NCBI RefSeq assembly: GCF_025118155.1
Contig: NW_026251413.1
Span: forward strand, 186,001 to 250,000
Length of the DNA: 64,000 nt
From: Cokeromyces recurvatus
Lineage: Eukaryota > Mucoromycota > Mucoromycetes > Mucorales > Mucoraceae
Direction: 5' to 3'
Of the stretch, positions 1 to 15,448 are shown piece after piece. A program made the position numbers and the translations under genes. How positions within the stretch are numbered: position 1 is the first letter of the stretch; the number at the start of each line of letters is the position of its first letter. The notes below the pieces were generated by a model that was not told where the DNA came from, made no database searches, and was given only the letters and a program-made list of their open reading frames with translations.

Positions 1-3000
1 TTTACGTGCAATTTGATTTTCACGTTCAAAAAATCTAAAGAGAGGATCCATTACACCTGCACTATCACGTTGTGTGGCTTTAATTGTAGATGGTAGTAGA
101 GCTAACCAATTAGAAATAGATGTATTCAGCGCACGCATCCAAGCAGGTTGAGTACTAGTGGTTGCCTGTTTGTTATTACTATCGTTTGTGTCTTGTGTAT
201 AAGCTGTTTCATCATCATCACTCAAACTCTTCATCCTGCGTACCTTGGATAACATATTATTACCCTTTAATGTCAATAAGACACGCTCAGCGTTTGAAGG
301 CAAACCAAGCCATGTAGGGGGTTCTCGATCAGGAAGTTTATTAACCCAGTCCATAAATTGTTCCATCTTTATTCCATCAGGTACAATAATAGCCTTTTCA
401 TTTTCCCCATTACTCTTAACAAGTTCGAAATCAATATTATAGCATTCAGGAGTAAATAATGAGTCAACAAAAGAATCCAGAAGTCGTTGATCGTATTCAT
501 TATCAATACGTCCTCCATAGATAGATTGTTTCAAAAGTGAACGAATAGCATCCCAGGGAATTTTTTCTGGTGAGATATTAGCTCTACCTCCTGCTGCAGT
601 ATCAAGCCATTTGTCAATAGTATTAAATGCACAATCTTGATCAGAATCATTAAATTCATAAACTTTAGTCCAACCCAGAGGAACATAGCGAAGACGTTCC
701 TGAACAATTGCATGTAACCAAGCCAGCATAAAGTAAAGACGAGCTCGCTCAGTAGGACCACGAGATAAACGAGAAAGAGGAATGCTGCGAAGTGATTCTT
801 GAAGATTAGCCTTAATTCCTGGTGGTGGTTCAAACATCAAAATACGAGACATACGAAGGAGGTTGACAGGAACTTTAGGATTTGTTTCCATTGTCAAGAA
901 GAGGCGGAAACTACGATGAGGCTTCATACTATGCAGTTTCTTTTCAAGTTGACCAAGCCAAGAGGGAGCTAAATGAACATTCTTTAACATAACCCAGTTA
1001 CCAGTCTTGACAGCTGCGGCAATAGCTTGATCAGCTAAAGCAAAGCCTTCAGTAGAACCCATAGCAACTGACGTACAACGCATATTCATTTCGGAAACAA
1101 GATTATCAACACGATAACTAGCATCATAGCCTGGAACTGAACAAAGTGCTAAGGGAGTAGAACTGCCAACTTCCTCATTAACGATTTGCTGTAAGTTTAA
1201 TTCACCAGTATTCATAAAATCAGCATTAAAGATTTCGGACGCAAAGATAGAGGTGGCAGGTAGAAGGCGATCAGGTCTGAAGCATTTGATGACCAACATT
1301 TTACGAAGAGAGTCCAGTGTATCTAAAGAAAAAAAAATTAATTTCTCATTTTCTCCTTAAATTATATATGTATTCAGCTTACGATTTATTCCTGCTCCTT
1401 CCCAACATAAAGGTATAATAGTTTCTGGCTGATTATGTTCCAAAAATTCTTTCCATTTATTCTCATTTGCAACAATATGATCCACTAACTTATTGAAGCA
1501 ATTGAGTGTTGAGAATTCTTTAATACGCTGTGCAGTTTCATCAGAAATGAAGTCAGGCAAATTTAAATTAGCTGCGGTTAAAGTAGACCCAACAACGGCA
1601 TCACCACCACTTAAAAGGAAATCGTACTCAGTCTCATCCATATTTTCTTGAGCACCACGAATACGAATTTGACATAGTAAAACTGCATACATAGTATGAT
1701 CTTCATGTACTAAGGTACGGGAGACACGTTTGTAAGCAGCAGAAAATAAATCACGCGATAAAATCTCTAAACGCTCCGTAGGATCTGTCACACTCTTCAA
1801 ATTTGGATTAGCATGAATAACATATTCAAAAATTTCATAGAAGAAATCGAGTGAGAATTGATAAAAGTGATTGATTAAATTTAGTTGCTCCATAACAAAG
1901 AAAATAGAACTACAAGCTTGTGCTAAAGGTGTATAAATAGCAGTTGTTTGCTCCACTTCTTGCATTATAGTGTTTGTTTCATCCACCTTATGAGTAATTT
2001 CAGCAGCTTCTTTCTTCAGCGTTTCCAGAGTATCAATAACTTTATCATCATCCAAGATATTACCTTTAGATTCGTTCAAGGCTTGTAGTAGCGATTTTTC
2101 AAGATGGCGTAATCTAAGCTGGAATTCTCCTTGCAATTTGATTAAGTCAGTACGCTTCTGATCAACATCCGGACGCTCAGCCTTCAGTACTTTATTCAAA
2201 CATTGACTCTGCAAGCTACCACGAGTAACAGTAAAATTAACAAAAGTAACACGAGAACAAATATCAGGTCGGAAATTAACAGAAGGGTCTCGAGTAGAGA
2301 GGAATAATGTAAACGCAGGTGAGAAATCAATATCCTGATTACCTAAACGAATTAAGACACGGCCACCGGTACGACGAAGTTCTTTATTAAGAACAGGGTT
2401 CAAAATAGGATCCAAATGTTCGACATCTTGAATAAGAATAGGGTTACCGAAACGTAACGCACTTTCAAGGTTCTTAATGAAAGAATCATCCAAGAAACTA
2501 GTAACAGTAATCTTGCGATCTTTATATTCATTTATCAAGAAATTAGTGGCTTGACCAGAAGGATCAACAATTAAGGGATATCTGTTAAAACGCTTAAGCA
2601 TAATAGCATTTTCAATACAAAGCTGATCTGCTGGTAGTGAATTGGCTTGCCATGAAAGACGGTCATCGGCTGTAGAAAGATATTCGGTCAAGGAAACTTC
2701 ATGCTTGAATTGAATATTTGCTGATGAAAGATGATCCATCCATTTTTGAAGCAAAATATCACGGTACTGCTGATCAAAGTAACCACCATAGGCAATAAAT
2801 GCAGCGGCAAGAAGAACATCACCCACAATAGTACCCATTTGGCTTTCAAATGCTTGACTTGCAGACTCCCAACGTGTTTTTTCAGATGATAATGAGCTAA
2901 GAAGGGTAATACTACGATCAACTTTAGATTTCACACGCTCCATTTCTGCCTTGATTAATTGTGTTTCGCCTACAAGAGCAGCATATTCTTCTTTATATCG

Positions 3001-6000
3001 AGAAATACTAGCTTCAAGTTCAACAATCATTTGTTCAATTTCAATTGCTTGATTCTTGGTGTCTTCAGAGCTTTTTTGTAATTGATTCAGTTCCTCACGA
3101 AGAGGACCAACTCGATCTAAAATTTCAGAAAAGTTAACTTGAGCAGTGACCCACTTAAAAAGTGGACCACAGGCCTTAGATGCACGATTAACGATGTCAT
3201 ACTCAAAATTAGGATTATTAAAGAAATTTTGGCGCATGAAATTACGTAACTGCTTAGTGATATGTTGTTCAGTATTATAATTGACAATACTAGAAATAAA
3301 GTCATCACGACGAATAATACTTTGAACAGTTTTCCAGCTGTCAATTTTATGTCCGAGTAAAGTGCATACAGACTCCATAGTAAGTTTAACAGCTTCAGGA
3401 GGATTACTCATAGAACGAACTTCAGTCAAATGCTGTCTTTTAATACTTCGTACACTTTGTTCAGCTTCTTTGACTGCAGGTTCAGCATTAGCTAAATCAT
3501 TATCAACAACTGCACGACGTGCTTCAATTTCCTATATATTCGGTGTTAAAATAATATATATATACAATTTCTTTTTAATATACCTTATTTTGAATCTTCA
3601 AATTGGCTTTAATTTGAAGTGAGTCAGCTTTCTTTTGCTCAGCTATCTTTTCGTCAGCTAACATTTGTGAAATCTTCTCATTAGCTTGGTTTTGCTTCAA
3701 TTGAAGTTGATTCTCTTTGATAGCCAAACTCTTTCTTAATTCTTCAACCTTGATGACAGTATCCTTCAATTTCTCTAAACCAACATTCAAATGACGTTGC
3801 TGCTCCTCTAAATCTTCACGTTTTTCATTGTAGAGACGAACATAGTGCGAAATGAAGTCAAGGAAATGACGAGGTGTAACGTAATTGTATCGACCTTGGC
3901 GTTTACTAAGCTTAGCATTAATTTCATATAGAGATTGATGAACATAAACAAGTGCATTAACAACTGTTTCACGATGGTTAGGAGGGATAGGCAAATTACG
4001 GTAGGCAATTGGGATATTGATAGGAGGTGTGTAGTTAGGAACGTCAAGATCCAATGTTTTAGTAAACTCCATACCAACTTGATAGAAAGCTTGGTCAGGC
4101 CAGTCACCAAACCAATCAAGAACACAACGATTAAACAAAGCAGGTGATGTGGCTGCACGGGAAGCAAGACCACCTTCAGGAGGATTCATAGTGAATACAA
4201 CATGAAGATTTCTCATAACCTGTTGGGTGAACCATTTGTAAAGCTCTTCATTAGAGTCAAGCATTAAGCCGTCACGCTGAGCACCTTCCTTACAAGCGGT
4301 CATAAGAGAAGCATATTCATCTCCTTCAAATAAACCCGGAACTTCAGCATTGGCGAGAAGTGTATTCATACGTTCCAAGAAACCAGAGTCAAGAACATTA
4401 GATTCGTCCATGATGAAGCAAATCTTTTCTCCCTTACAACCTGCACGACGCAAAACAGTACGAAGATCATCATCAAAATCAGCACCAGTGTATTTATTAT
4501 GTACTTTGATTTGGAAAACACTCAAACCATTCATCCAAGCAACAAAACGTGATAAGGTAGTCTTACCAGATCCACTAACACCAATCAATAATAAGTGCCC
4601 TTGAGGTTGTCTAAAGACACGGTCGATACGAAGAACATGCTCAAGCACATCATTAAAGAGTACAAGTGCAACATCCAATTCTTCTTCATAAAAGACTTTA
4701 AGACGGGCTCTGGCAAATTCACGTAATTGTTCGCGTTTAACAGGAACATAATACTTTGATAACCAATTAGAAAATAGAATAGGTCTTTCAAGTGCTTCTT
4801 CTTGATTGAGTGTAGGGAAGTGCTTGATAGCAATAGAATCAATCATCTCATCAGTCCATTTTCGTTCTTCCTCATCAACTAAGCGATCCTGGAAAAGACG
4901 TAAAGCTTCATGTGCCCAAATACGAATAAGTCCTTCTAATGTTAATGTTTCTAAAGGCTTAATGGCTTCATAAATACCACGTACCCAACGTGTCAATTCA
5001 CGAGGAGAATAAATGTAATGAGCTTGAATATCAGGAGTAAATCGTTTTTGAGAAGCAAGGTAAAACTCTACCATAGCAGCTGTAAGAGGCTCAGCATAAC
5101 CGCGTAAGTTAGGCACAACCTTAAGCATAGCACGAGTAAATGTACCATAGATTTGCATAAGAGATAATTGTCCGGCATAATCAACCATAACCAAAGGTGC
5201 ATAACGTAAGAAACGATGTGAGAGAGGTACACGGCCAGGATCAGTGGGAGGATTACATGCACCTACAAACTGAATACGTTCAAGAGTTACCCATGATTTA
5301 TCAGTTGTTCTCCAGAATCCATTGTATTCAACTAATTGCCTCAAGAAGGAAATAACGCGTTGTGTATTATATTTATCAGTAGCAGGCAAATTGATTTCAT
5401 CACAAAACACAACAAGCCAACGACCAATCATAGTAGGTGATAAAATAACACCATTAGGTGTCTTTCTATATTCACAGTGTTGTTCAAAAGTCTTAAGAAT
5501 TAATTCAGGAGTAGTAGCACTTGAGAAGTTAAGACCAACCACTTCCATATCAGGAAGTTTACGAAGTGCACTAAACAAAGTCATTGTCTTACCAGAACCA
5601 GGAGGACCACAAAGAATAAGAGGCTTATGCTCAGATAACCAAGAGTATAAAACTTCTTCATGACGAATGGTATCCACAGTAGGAATAATCATATCAGCAT
5701 CAGAAACTTTATGTGTTTCAATTTCAACAACAGGAACTTTGGACTCCCATGGTACCCATTGTCCGGTATTGACGGCAATATCATAATCAATAATGTTTGT
5801 ACCATTAGAGTTGGGTGGTAATTCATATGTTGTAACACTACGAATATAATCACCAAAGACAGCACGAAGGTCAAGCTTAGCATCACCAGAGAAACTCCAT
5901 ATAATGGAATAAATAACACGCTTGGTAATATAATTTTCTAAATGATCACTAGTCATTGGGAAGTCAGGGTGTTGAGAATTATACTCTAAAACGTTACGAA

Positions 6001-9000
6001 CAGTTTTGTTAAGAAGAGAGAAAAAGGTTGACAATACACGCATTCGGGTAAAGTCCATAATATGTTCTAAAGTTGAAGCGTAATCAAGGCACTTGGCAAC
6101 TAAACAATCTTCGTCAGAAAGATCAGGAGCCATAATAGCAGCAATTGCACGTTGCGTAGCGAGATTAGGTGAAATGGTTGTACCATCCTCAATCTTAGAT
6201 GTTGATGTACTAGCACCATTAGATTCAACATTACGACGAGATAAAGTAAGCCCTTCTTCTTCAACTTCGTCCATAGGAATATTACGTAATGTTTCGAGAT
6301 AGTTAGAGAAAATCATAGGTAAAGTGATAATATCTTCACTAAACCATACCATACCACAACGAGAAACTGTAGCCAAAGTAGCATACTTCAATGTTTCAAC
6401 TTCAAACATGATACGTACATTTGGAGGTAAATTAAGACGTTCACCATTAGGTAAAGTCAGTAAACGATTATCATCAAGAACAGAATTCAAATTTTCAACC
6501 CATTCAGGATCAACGTCACCATCAAAAATAATCCAATGCCGTTTTTGACTTTCACCGCGGACATTATCAACAATCTTACGAAGGATATGCGTAAACAAAC
6601 CATCGGTCCATTCACGTGTAGTAGAATCAAGAGTACCATAAAGTGCATCCTTAGGAATAGCTTTAGGATCGATGGTATATGCAATACCTTCTATACCTTC
6701 CACACGTTCAAGAGCAGTCAAGAGAGTCTTCCAGGCAGTGGATTTACCAGAACCAGAAGGACCAACCATCATCAAACCGTGATGAATATTTTGAATTTGA
6801 TACAACTGAATTACCTTATCCATCCATGCATCACCGGCAACTAAGCGACGATCTTGACAAACCTTGCGTAGCTCTTCCTTAAGACGGTCCAAATTAACCG
6901 GTGCATAGTGAACACCGGGGAAAACATCAGCAAGTAAACTAGTTAAAAGAGGAATATCATCAGCGACCAACTTTGGTTCAACTGTCTCACGAATGCTGGA
7001 AATTAACAATTGTTGTTCAGGCACAGGCTCAGATATCGTTGTATATTCTGATTTATCAGCTTTACCATCCTCAATTGCTAAACGAAGAGATGCTAAACGA
7101 TCACGTTTCAAATTACCGGCGCTAACTAAGACACTTTTAAGAGCACGCAAACCAAAATCGTAGTGAGATTGAGGTGAAAGTTGTTCAGCACACAAATTGA
7201 ATAATGGAACAACCTTAGAGGCTAACATTTCAGCAGTACGAAAACCTTGAGAATAAAGCATGACTTGTGCAATAAGTTCACGATCAGGTTTAGTCATAGC
7301 CATACTTCTAAACAGTTTTTTCAAATTATCGGGTAAGTTAGAACGACCGGCATAACCAGGATTCATGGTAATAAAGATGCCTGTATCTTTATTAACACGT
7401 ACATTACGGCCTACTAGTTCAATTTCATGATTAGGATTATGTGTAGCTTCTTTAAGACCTAATTGAATGGTTTGCACTTGTTGTGAAACAGCAGATAAGA
7501 TACGCTCTTCTAAACGATTAAATTCATCAAAACAACCCCATGCGCCAACTTGACAAAGACCAATAAAGATACGACCCATAGCTTGGAAATCAAATGTTTC
7601 ATCACAACAGAAAACAAGAACGAAACGACCTAGCTGTACACCTAGCGCCTTAACGGATTCGGTCTTACCTGTACCTGCAGGGCCAAATGGTGAGCCGCCA
7701 AGTCTTTGCTCCAGGGCTTGAGTCAAAGTCAAATAACAACGATCTGTCAATGGAGTTTGGACAAGACGATCGATAACACCAAGATATTCAAAGCCATAGA
7801 AGAACTGGGCATTCGCCATTTGAATTGTCAACCGTTCTAAAGGATCCTCAACTGCATGGTTGAAATAGAAACGCATCTGATATAACCAGTTAAAATCTTT
7901 TGGTGAAGCAATGTTATTAACTAGTAGGTGACGAGTAACATCACGTTGATGAACAAGTTCTGTAATAAGATGTTCACACTTTCGACGTTTAATAATTTGT
8001 AAATCTAACAAGACGGCATCAGCTAGGATGTTAAGGTTTCTTTCAATAAGGGAAACAGATTGCGAAAGAGGTGCTTGATCACCAATCACAGATGACTCAC
8101 TCATTACAGTTAATGCTTTATCAACGGATTGTGTCCAAATAATTTGTGCAGCTAATACAACAAGTTGAGTGGGATAACGCTCAATCCATACCATAAAATC
8201 ATCTGCGTTCATTTCATCAGCATTATAAATAGTATCAAGTTCCATAACAGCATCCTTTAAAAGTAAAGCCAAGGAAACACGCATCTCCTTTTCAAGAATA
8301 GTTAGCCAATCATTAATCTTAGGATTATCTTTAATAGATACTGGGGTTTTAAAGGTAACTTCTTCACCTTCCTTGGAAGCCATACCAACAATAGCTGTTT
8401 GATCTTCATTCAATAAAATAGTAGCAATACCAGCAAACATTTTCTTAAAATGTTTTTGAATGCGCAAAATATCCTTACTGTTACCAATAATTTCAAGCAA
8501 ATCTTCATCACCAACAAAGTAGAAACGTGGGAATGAAGAACGCTCACGTTCTAAGTATTCACCAAGAGCTTTTTGAATTTTGCTTAATAATTCGGCAAGG
8601 CGTTCCAAAGATTTTTGAATATTAGGAATATTTAATACATCCAAAATGAATGGTGACTTATAGACCTTCTTCATAACAGTTAAGAATTCAGTATTAATGC
8701 TTTGGAAACGAGATGTTTCAACAGGGAGTAAATGTTTAATGTCTACACTACCGCTAAAAATGCCTTCTAAATACACCCATTGACGTTGAACATCAATCCA
8801 AACATCAAACAAGACATGAATTCGGTTCAGTTTATCTTCCCAAGCAGCAGCATCTTCTTCAAAAACCTTATAATAGGGTGACAGCTTCATAGCTGTAAGT
8901 GAATTAATATGTTCGCTGGTTTTGTTAAACAGATCATCCCAACCACGAATAAGTCTACAACGATTCTGATAATTAACGAGATCTAAGACATACCCCGTCC

Positions 9001-12000
9001 AGGTCTCTTTAACTTGTTTCAAAAACTCCTCTAGAGCCATTTCACCTTGCGCTTGCATAATTACATCCTTAATAACAGCTTCGTTACGCTTCAAATCAAG
9101 ATCCCATAAATGACCAATAGTCATTTCAGAGAGTGTAAAACGGCCCTCAACGCGAAGCGATTTGAAAATTTGACGCCAATGACGTTCACGAAGTGCTTCT
9201 GATTTCAAATCACCTACAAGAGGATTGACACGTAGGAGTTGACGTAAAGTATCTTGCATATATTCATATGCAGCATATTGACGCATACGATTAGGCATTT
9301 CCTTTGTTGAATTAACAAGCTCATCAATATGCTGTCGAACTTTACGAGGCACAATAGAGGTCCAAGGTGTATCACGAATTTCGTACACAGCCTGCCAAAC
9401 ACGAGCAAGAGCAGTCCAGACAGATTTTAAATCACGAAGTTCTTCAAGCACAGGATCTAAACGGTCATTAGATGTTTGCTCCAAGTCAAGAGCCTCCTTG
9501 GCACGACAAACCATGTCGTATTCTTCCTTAAGACGAGTGACACGGCCCTCAAAAATGGATAAGGTGTTAGTAGCAATGTCGGGTTTAATCTCGCCTTGAA
9601 CGGGTTTACTCTTTTCCCATTCTGCACAAATATCACGAATCTTTTGTTCTACCACTTTATCTTCAGCAACAATCTTCATTTGTAAGCCAGCAATCTGTTC
9701 CTGAATAGCATTATTTTTACGATTCAATATTTCATTAAATGCACTCCATTCACCATCGACTTGATCGACATAAACCCAATCATTGGGAAATTGGAAACGT
9801 TGACGCTCTAACGTCTTTTGTCCTTGTCGGAAAAGATCAACATCTTGACTCCATTTTGAGACCTTACGCTTTAAATCCTGTACGAATGTAATGAATGTAA
9901 CTGCTTCACCTGTTGAATTGCTTTCAATGGATTGCTGTTCTAATTCATAACGAGCCTTAGAAACAGATGTATGAAAATTTCTCATAGAGGTTCCCAAAAG
10001 CGAACCAAATTTATTTAAAATTTCACGTTGCCATTGGTCATATTTTTGATTTACTTTACTTTGCACTTGTTCATAATCGATTACCAGAGGGCCAAATGAC
10101 TGTTCAGTTTCAGAATTATCAAAAGTAGAGCGCGCTTTTTTAATTTCCAAGAGGATTTGCTGCCATTTATTAAGATCATCTTCTAAAATAGAAAAGACAT
10201 GGCTTGATTCCAAGTCCCAAAGAGATTGATATTGCAACCAAATATGAACATAATCAGAAACTTGGCGTATCTTGTCTTCGACAATTTGATATGCATTTTC
10301 AAGAGAATTATCACCCATACGCGTAAGTAAACTAGCATATGTTTTTTCCATTGCTGGATTATCTTTAACACTCAAGCCTCCTTCATAACGGGAGCTTTGA
10401 ATACGAGGCAAATGACAGACAATGGCTAACCATTCATGAAGTTGGAACCACCAGCTTCTACGGGCATGTTCGATAGGGGGATCTAGATACATAACTTGAT
10501 TACGGATACGAATTTCATGTACAAGTACTTGAAGGGCAGGCTTAACGTCAAGTGCCTTTTGCTGTTGTTGAGATGCGCTTTCTTCCAGAGTCATAATTGT
10601 GCTATCACGACCTACTCTTCTCTTACGTCTGTTTTTTGATATACTAGTCTCAGGAACAATAACATCTTCATTTGCAACACCCATAAATGCATTTGTCCAA
10701 GTTTTGATTGCCTGTTGTAAACGTGAGATCAAAACAGACTCGATACGTTTGTCCAATCCAGCTACCCATTGATCAAGATTAGAATAATTTTCAAGATTTA
10801 AACGATCAATTAGCTTTTGAATACGGCCCAAGTTATCCTCAAATAATTCAACTTGATAAGAGCATATTTTCATTTCATCAACACTCTTTGTAATTTCATC
10901 ATAATATCCAATTAGTGCATCTACCTTATCTTGGAAAACAGAGACAACATTTGCAAATTCCCGAACAAACATTACATGGCGATTTTCACGAGCATCCAAA
11001 GGAATACCAGTCATAAATGATAATGGACGATGGTGAGCATCATAAGTATTGACAAAGTAATCCCATCTTAAGTTGATACCTTTTGTAATCATATTGTGCA
11101 CTTCATGACGGTAGCCAGCAACTAATGTCAAGATTTCAGGATTACGATTCACCTTATGTACAGTTTGAGAAAAGGTACGTACAGTTTCCATCAAGCTAAC
11201 AGCAAAAGGATATACACGCTTGGCATCTTTAGCTACATTCGAAATTGTATGAGGGACTTGAAAGTTAAGCCAAAGCAGATTACGAACTTCCTTAAACAAA
11301 GTTATAATCTGTCCATCAAAATTAACATTTAGTTGGAGTGCATTCTTTTGAACTCGATTGCGAGAAATTTCAAAAATACGACCAGATACGGACAAATCTC
11401 GTTTAGTGATCTCCTGAAGCCAGTTCTCATAAATCAAACGCGTATCTAACTTTTTACGAAAACTACTACTTTCAATCTGAAGCTTTTGACCTTCAGCATA
11501 AAGTTCCCAACCTTTACCTAAAACATCTTCAACACGTTTCATATATAATGATAATTGACGATCAATTTGACGGGCCCATATAATAGCACCTGAAATGGGT
11601 GGTAAATCTCGCAATTGAGCCATATGATATGCTTCCGAATTTCTATATTGCATCTTGAATTTATCATGAAGTTTATTAATATCCTCCTTAACACTATCGA
11701 TCAACTGTGTCTGGTATTCTTGAATGGCACCACGAATCTTGGGACGAACAAATAAAGCATTAAATTTACTAAAGACTCGAAACATTTCGTTTGCGCTCTT
11801 GGCAGTACCTAGTCGATCACGCAAACGAGCAATAATTTGGTTTTCGACTCGAGAAACTCGCTCATTGTAAGCTGTTTCTGCCTGAACCCAAATCTCTGTA
11901 CCTTCAGGTGAGACATCAAGAACATCAATATTCTTTACACTCTCGTAAGCCAGTTTCACTTCTTCTACAGCATTAATATCACTAATACTGACACTTTCTT

Positions 12001-13915
12001 CTTCCTCCAACACGCTTTTTACTTGTCCATCTATAACTAAAGTTGCCTTTTTCGCACGAGGACTTGTCATTACACGTACAATTGTTTGATGAAGCTGTTC
12101 ATGCTGTTTACGAAAAGCGCGTACAAAGGTGACTCGCTCTTGTAATTTAGCGTGAGCTGGGTTAATCTTGATGGGTAAAAACTTTTCAGATCGTTTACGA
12201 GTTACATCTCTAGCTACATTCGTGAATTCTTTGATCAAATCATCCCAGGTATGAAAAACAGATTCTGCACCAGCTGTTGTACGCTCAAAGTCATCATATT
12301 CCATATACATCATACGGCGACTACCCAATACTTTTAATAGTTGATCGTTTAAATCTTTTGAAATTGCTTCAACTAAAGGTAATGCACGACGAATTGGATA
12401 AGGCCTGATGAAAAAAAAAAAAGAAAAAGGTAATATGCAAACAATTAATATCAAATCAGTTAATATCCATAGTCAATACTCACGATAATTTAAGTTTCTT
12501 ATTAAGATGACCAAAAATCAAATGTAAAGATTCTCTAATTTTATCCAAATCGGTTGCAGACAAAAGTTCGTTTAAAGGAAAGTCTTTCATTAATTGATTG
12601 TATTTATGGACTAAAAAATAAAATAAAAATGATTAAAACATAAACATCAAAATATGTATGCTTGCTTTTATTTTTCTCCTTACCAAGCTCCATTCCTTCT
12701 TTCAAACCTGTATCAGCAATAAAACTGACAGTAGCGTGAAAACGCTTAGCATGTTTTAAAATATCAAGTGTTAATGCTAAGATAAAACAGTTAAAATTAA
12801 ATAATAAATGTATTTCTATCGACTTTACTTATTTGATCACTCTTTAATTGCTCATCAATTTTCTCCAAAGCTCTTTCCATACTAAGCCAGAAGTTAATTT
12901 CTTGAATAGCAGTACCACTGGCAGGATCACGAGACATTTTTGTTACTTTTTGAATTTCTTTAATCCAACCATTGACATCACTTTGAAGTTTATTAAGAAA
13001 AGAAGAATCTGAAAAAAGGCTTGGATCTACAGCTTCAACTGTGACCCGTTTATTTTGTTCACGACACTATATATACATATATAAAGTTGAGTAATTATAT
13101 ATATATGTGTGTGTGTGCCTATATTACCTTATCTACTGCCTTTTGAACAACTGGATGAATGTTGAGTGAAATTTCAGGAATTTCGACATTTTGTTGCAAG
13201 TGAAGTAAACTCAATTCGAGTTCGGCCATTTTCTTCTTGGCCATAGGAACCCCCATTTTATTATCTTCATTTTTACTTTTTATAGAGCTTATTTCATTTG
13301 TTTTACCATGACGAGCGTTAACATAGGCGTTAAAATAAGGACTGACAGCAAAATGAATATAGGAATGCAAAAATTCGTAAGCACTAATTTGACCAGGTTC
13401 GCCCGAGTTAGATGCACCGGGTAGATTAATCAATTGAAGTTGATTTTGAAGTGGCCTCGAAGGGTCTAAAGTTGGTAAACGCTTAATAATAGCTAAAGAA
13501 CCTACATGAGTTGGAAGATAGGTGATTTCATGGGATGCCGAATAGGAATAAATTGGAGATGATGATACATCTTCTACAAAAAAAAAAAAAAAATATATAT
13601 ATGTACATATATAATTAAATAAATAAATAAGCGATTAAATTAAATGTAGCTACCTTCATCGTTACTGACTTCCTTTTCTTTAAGAATAAATATAACAGGC
13701 GTTTGTGGATCATTAGCAAAACGCTTGAGTTTTTCAATAGTATCAGGATAAGTAAAAAGAGTATTTTCGAGATCATCAACGTCGGCATCCAAAACTAAGG
13801 GCAACAATTGTTCAAGATAAACTTGAAGTTTACGATGATCAAAGGAAAGTATAGCTTCAGTTACCATTCCAGCAGGTGATGACGAATGAAGAGAGGTATC
13901 TTCGTCAAGCATCAT
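1..13915 (-). CDS. DYN1: Cytoplasmic dynein 1 heavy chain (C-terminal end cut off by the window)
   Basis: Motor subunit that carries cargo and nuclei toward microtubule minus ends. Eight exons read here: 13654-13915, 13128-13573, 12841-13066, 12684-12776, 12484-12610, 3584-12404, 1383-3531 and 1-1322 (continuing left). They join in phase to about 4,482 codons. The N-terminal tail is followed by the six-AAA ring. P-loops are visible as GPAGTGKTE (AAA1, near residue 1,958), GPSGSGKST (AAA2, ~2,264), GPPGSGKT (AAA3, ~2,650) and GVSGSGKTT (AAA4, ~2,990). The stalk coiled coil and microtubule-binding domain straddle the 3532-3583 intron, with the conserved stretch [12 protein letters not shown]. 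The last readable residues include [10 protein letters not shown], so by comparison with animal DHC1 roughly 240 residues are missing. The start is the MMLDED pair at 13915. No frameshift or stop was seen. Identification is very secure; small 5' exon edges are slightly less so. Confidence 0.97.
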
Positions 13916-14925
13916 TTGGAAAAATTGTTTAAATTACAAATAAAAAAAAAGGGAAATTAAACAGACAGATTGGTATAAAAAAAAACAATTTTTTTTTCAC
14001 GCGTATAAGTGAAAATAAATAAATATGTGTTTAAGAAGCTTTTTCCAGCTGTACAAAGTTTAAATGTGAAAAATCTTATTTAACTTGTAAAATTAAGGGG
14101 CAAAGAAGAGATTATATTATTTGGAAAAGTATTGGATAATTTAAATGAAAAGAAATGTATTCAACTGCCGCTAATTAAGTTATTTTTTTTAATAAAAAAA
14201 GAGAACATACTGATTAATAATCGTACTAAATGAGAAAGCAACAGAAAAGATAGAGAAAGAAACGCCTAATAAAATAAACAGATTAGTAAAAAAAAAAAAA
14301 AATTGTTATATTACAAAAACGTTAGGACATAAGCATAATAATACGAAAGAAGATACAAATAAAAGACATGCGAAGGTTAGTGACATTGAAAAAATATAAT
14401 GGAACAAATAACGCGATTATTATACATAAAAAAAAAATTGGCAAACATTGCTTGTAAGTTATAGCATCTAGATTATTACAAGTACTTTATTAAACCTAGA
14501 AGCATCTTTGTTTGAGTAGTTTAATTTCCTGTTTGAGGCTGATAATCTATTTAATTGACGAACTATGTAAATTATGAATAATCTAAATCTTTTACTTAAT
14601 ATTACTCAAATTATAAAGCTTGTAAGATATTTTTACAAAGAACTTTTAATGCAGATAAAATCATAAGCTCTGTTACTCTTACAAAGGAGTAGATACATAT
14701 TTGGAATATTTATGCTTTATCATAGTATGTTTATTAAAAAAAATCAGAATATTTTTTATTAACATATATCTCATAAAGAGTATTTGCTTGTAGTAATTGT
14801 TTTACCTCAGATATTTTAATAAGTATTCATCAATCAATCAAATACTGTAGTCTTTAAAGACAATAAACGGTAGTAGCAATTTAGCTTTATTATAATAGTG
14901 TACGTTGTGCTTTAGGATTTACAGA
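13916..14925. other. AT-rich intergenic region upstream of dynein
   Basis: About 1 kb of AT-rich sequence with poly(A/T) runs between the dynein start codon and the first transposon fragment. It must contain the dynein promoter. I see no convincing reading frame or RNA gene. Confidence 0.6.
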
Positions 14926-15448
14926 AAGAACGGTAAATTTTGTCACTTTGAGAAAATTGAATGTCTGTAAACAAAAAATCAATGGCACTAAGCCAAAAGT
15001 GATTGTTCCTTTATGTCTAGAAACTTTGTCCTTTTTGAAATAAGAGAAATGTCACAAAAAGTTAAATCAAATTGACCTAAAAATGATATGTATTTTTTTT
15101 TTTTTTTTTTTTGACTTCAAAACGTTTAGAATGACTGGCAAAGTTGTATAGAGTTTCAGCAATTCTATCAAACAATTTTTTTTTCATTCAATAGTTTGTG
15201 GCGCTTCATTTTTCCTTTGACAAGAGCGTAAAGCTGCTCGATTGGGTTTAGCTCTGATGAGTAAGGAAATAAGTACATTACTCTACAATCTCTACTCTCA
15301 ATTTTTCTTATTATTGAATGAGACTTATGAATAGTACGGTTATTATTCATTACAAGATAACTACCCGTATAACTCTCATTCATGTCCATGATATCAAGAC
15401 GCTCATTCTAAATTTCACAAAATGGGCAGTAGTTGCACCCTTTGCTCC
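14926..15448 (-). mobile_element. Tc1/IS630-type transposase 3' fragment, arm A of a 523-bp inverted duplication
   Basis: The minus strand encodes the C-terminal part of a DDE transposase (73 residues at 15168-15389, with SSELNPIEQ carrying the third catalytic acidic residue). A 20-nt T run and about 150 bp of unique sequence follow on the outer side. The block matches 19805-20327 in reverse complement over all 523 bp. I see one difference (C at 15436 against the equivalent of T), and the 20-nt homopolymer has the same length in both. The second catalytic aspartate is Asn here (LVMNNN where related copies read LVMDN), so the fragment is inactive. Confidence 0.85.
14926..15448. repeat. 523-bp inverted repeat, arm A
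   Basis: Reverse complement of 19805-20327; by eye one mismatch in 523 bp. The spacer between the arms is 4,356 bp and holds the DD34E element, the nonsense-riddled pseudogene and the decayed 5' half of the copy-B transposase. Confidence 0.9.

Noticed and set aside
3362..6882. Several plus-strand open frames over the dynein gene
   Set aside because: Antisense shadows of a continuous coding exon with no domain content.
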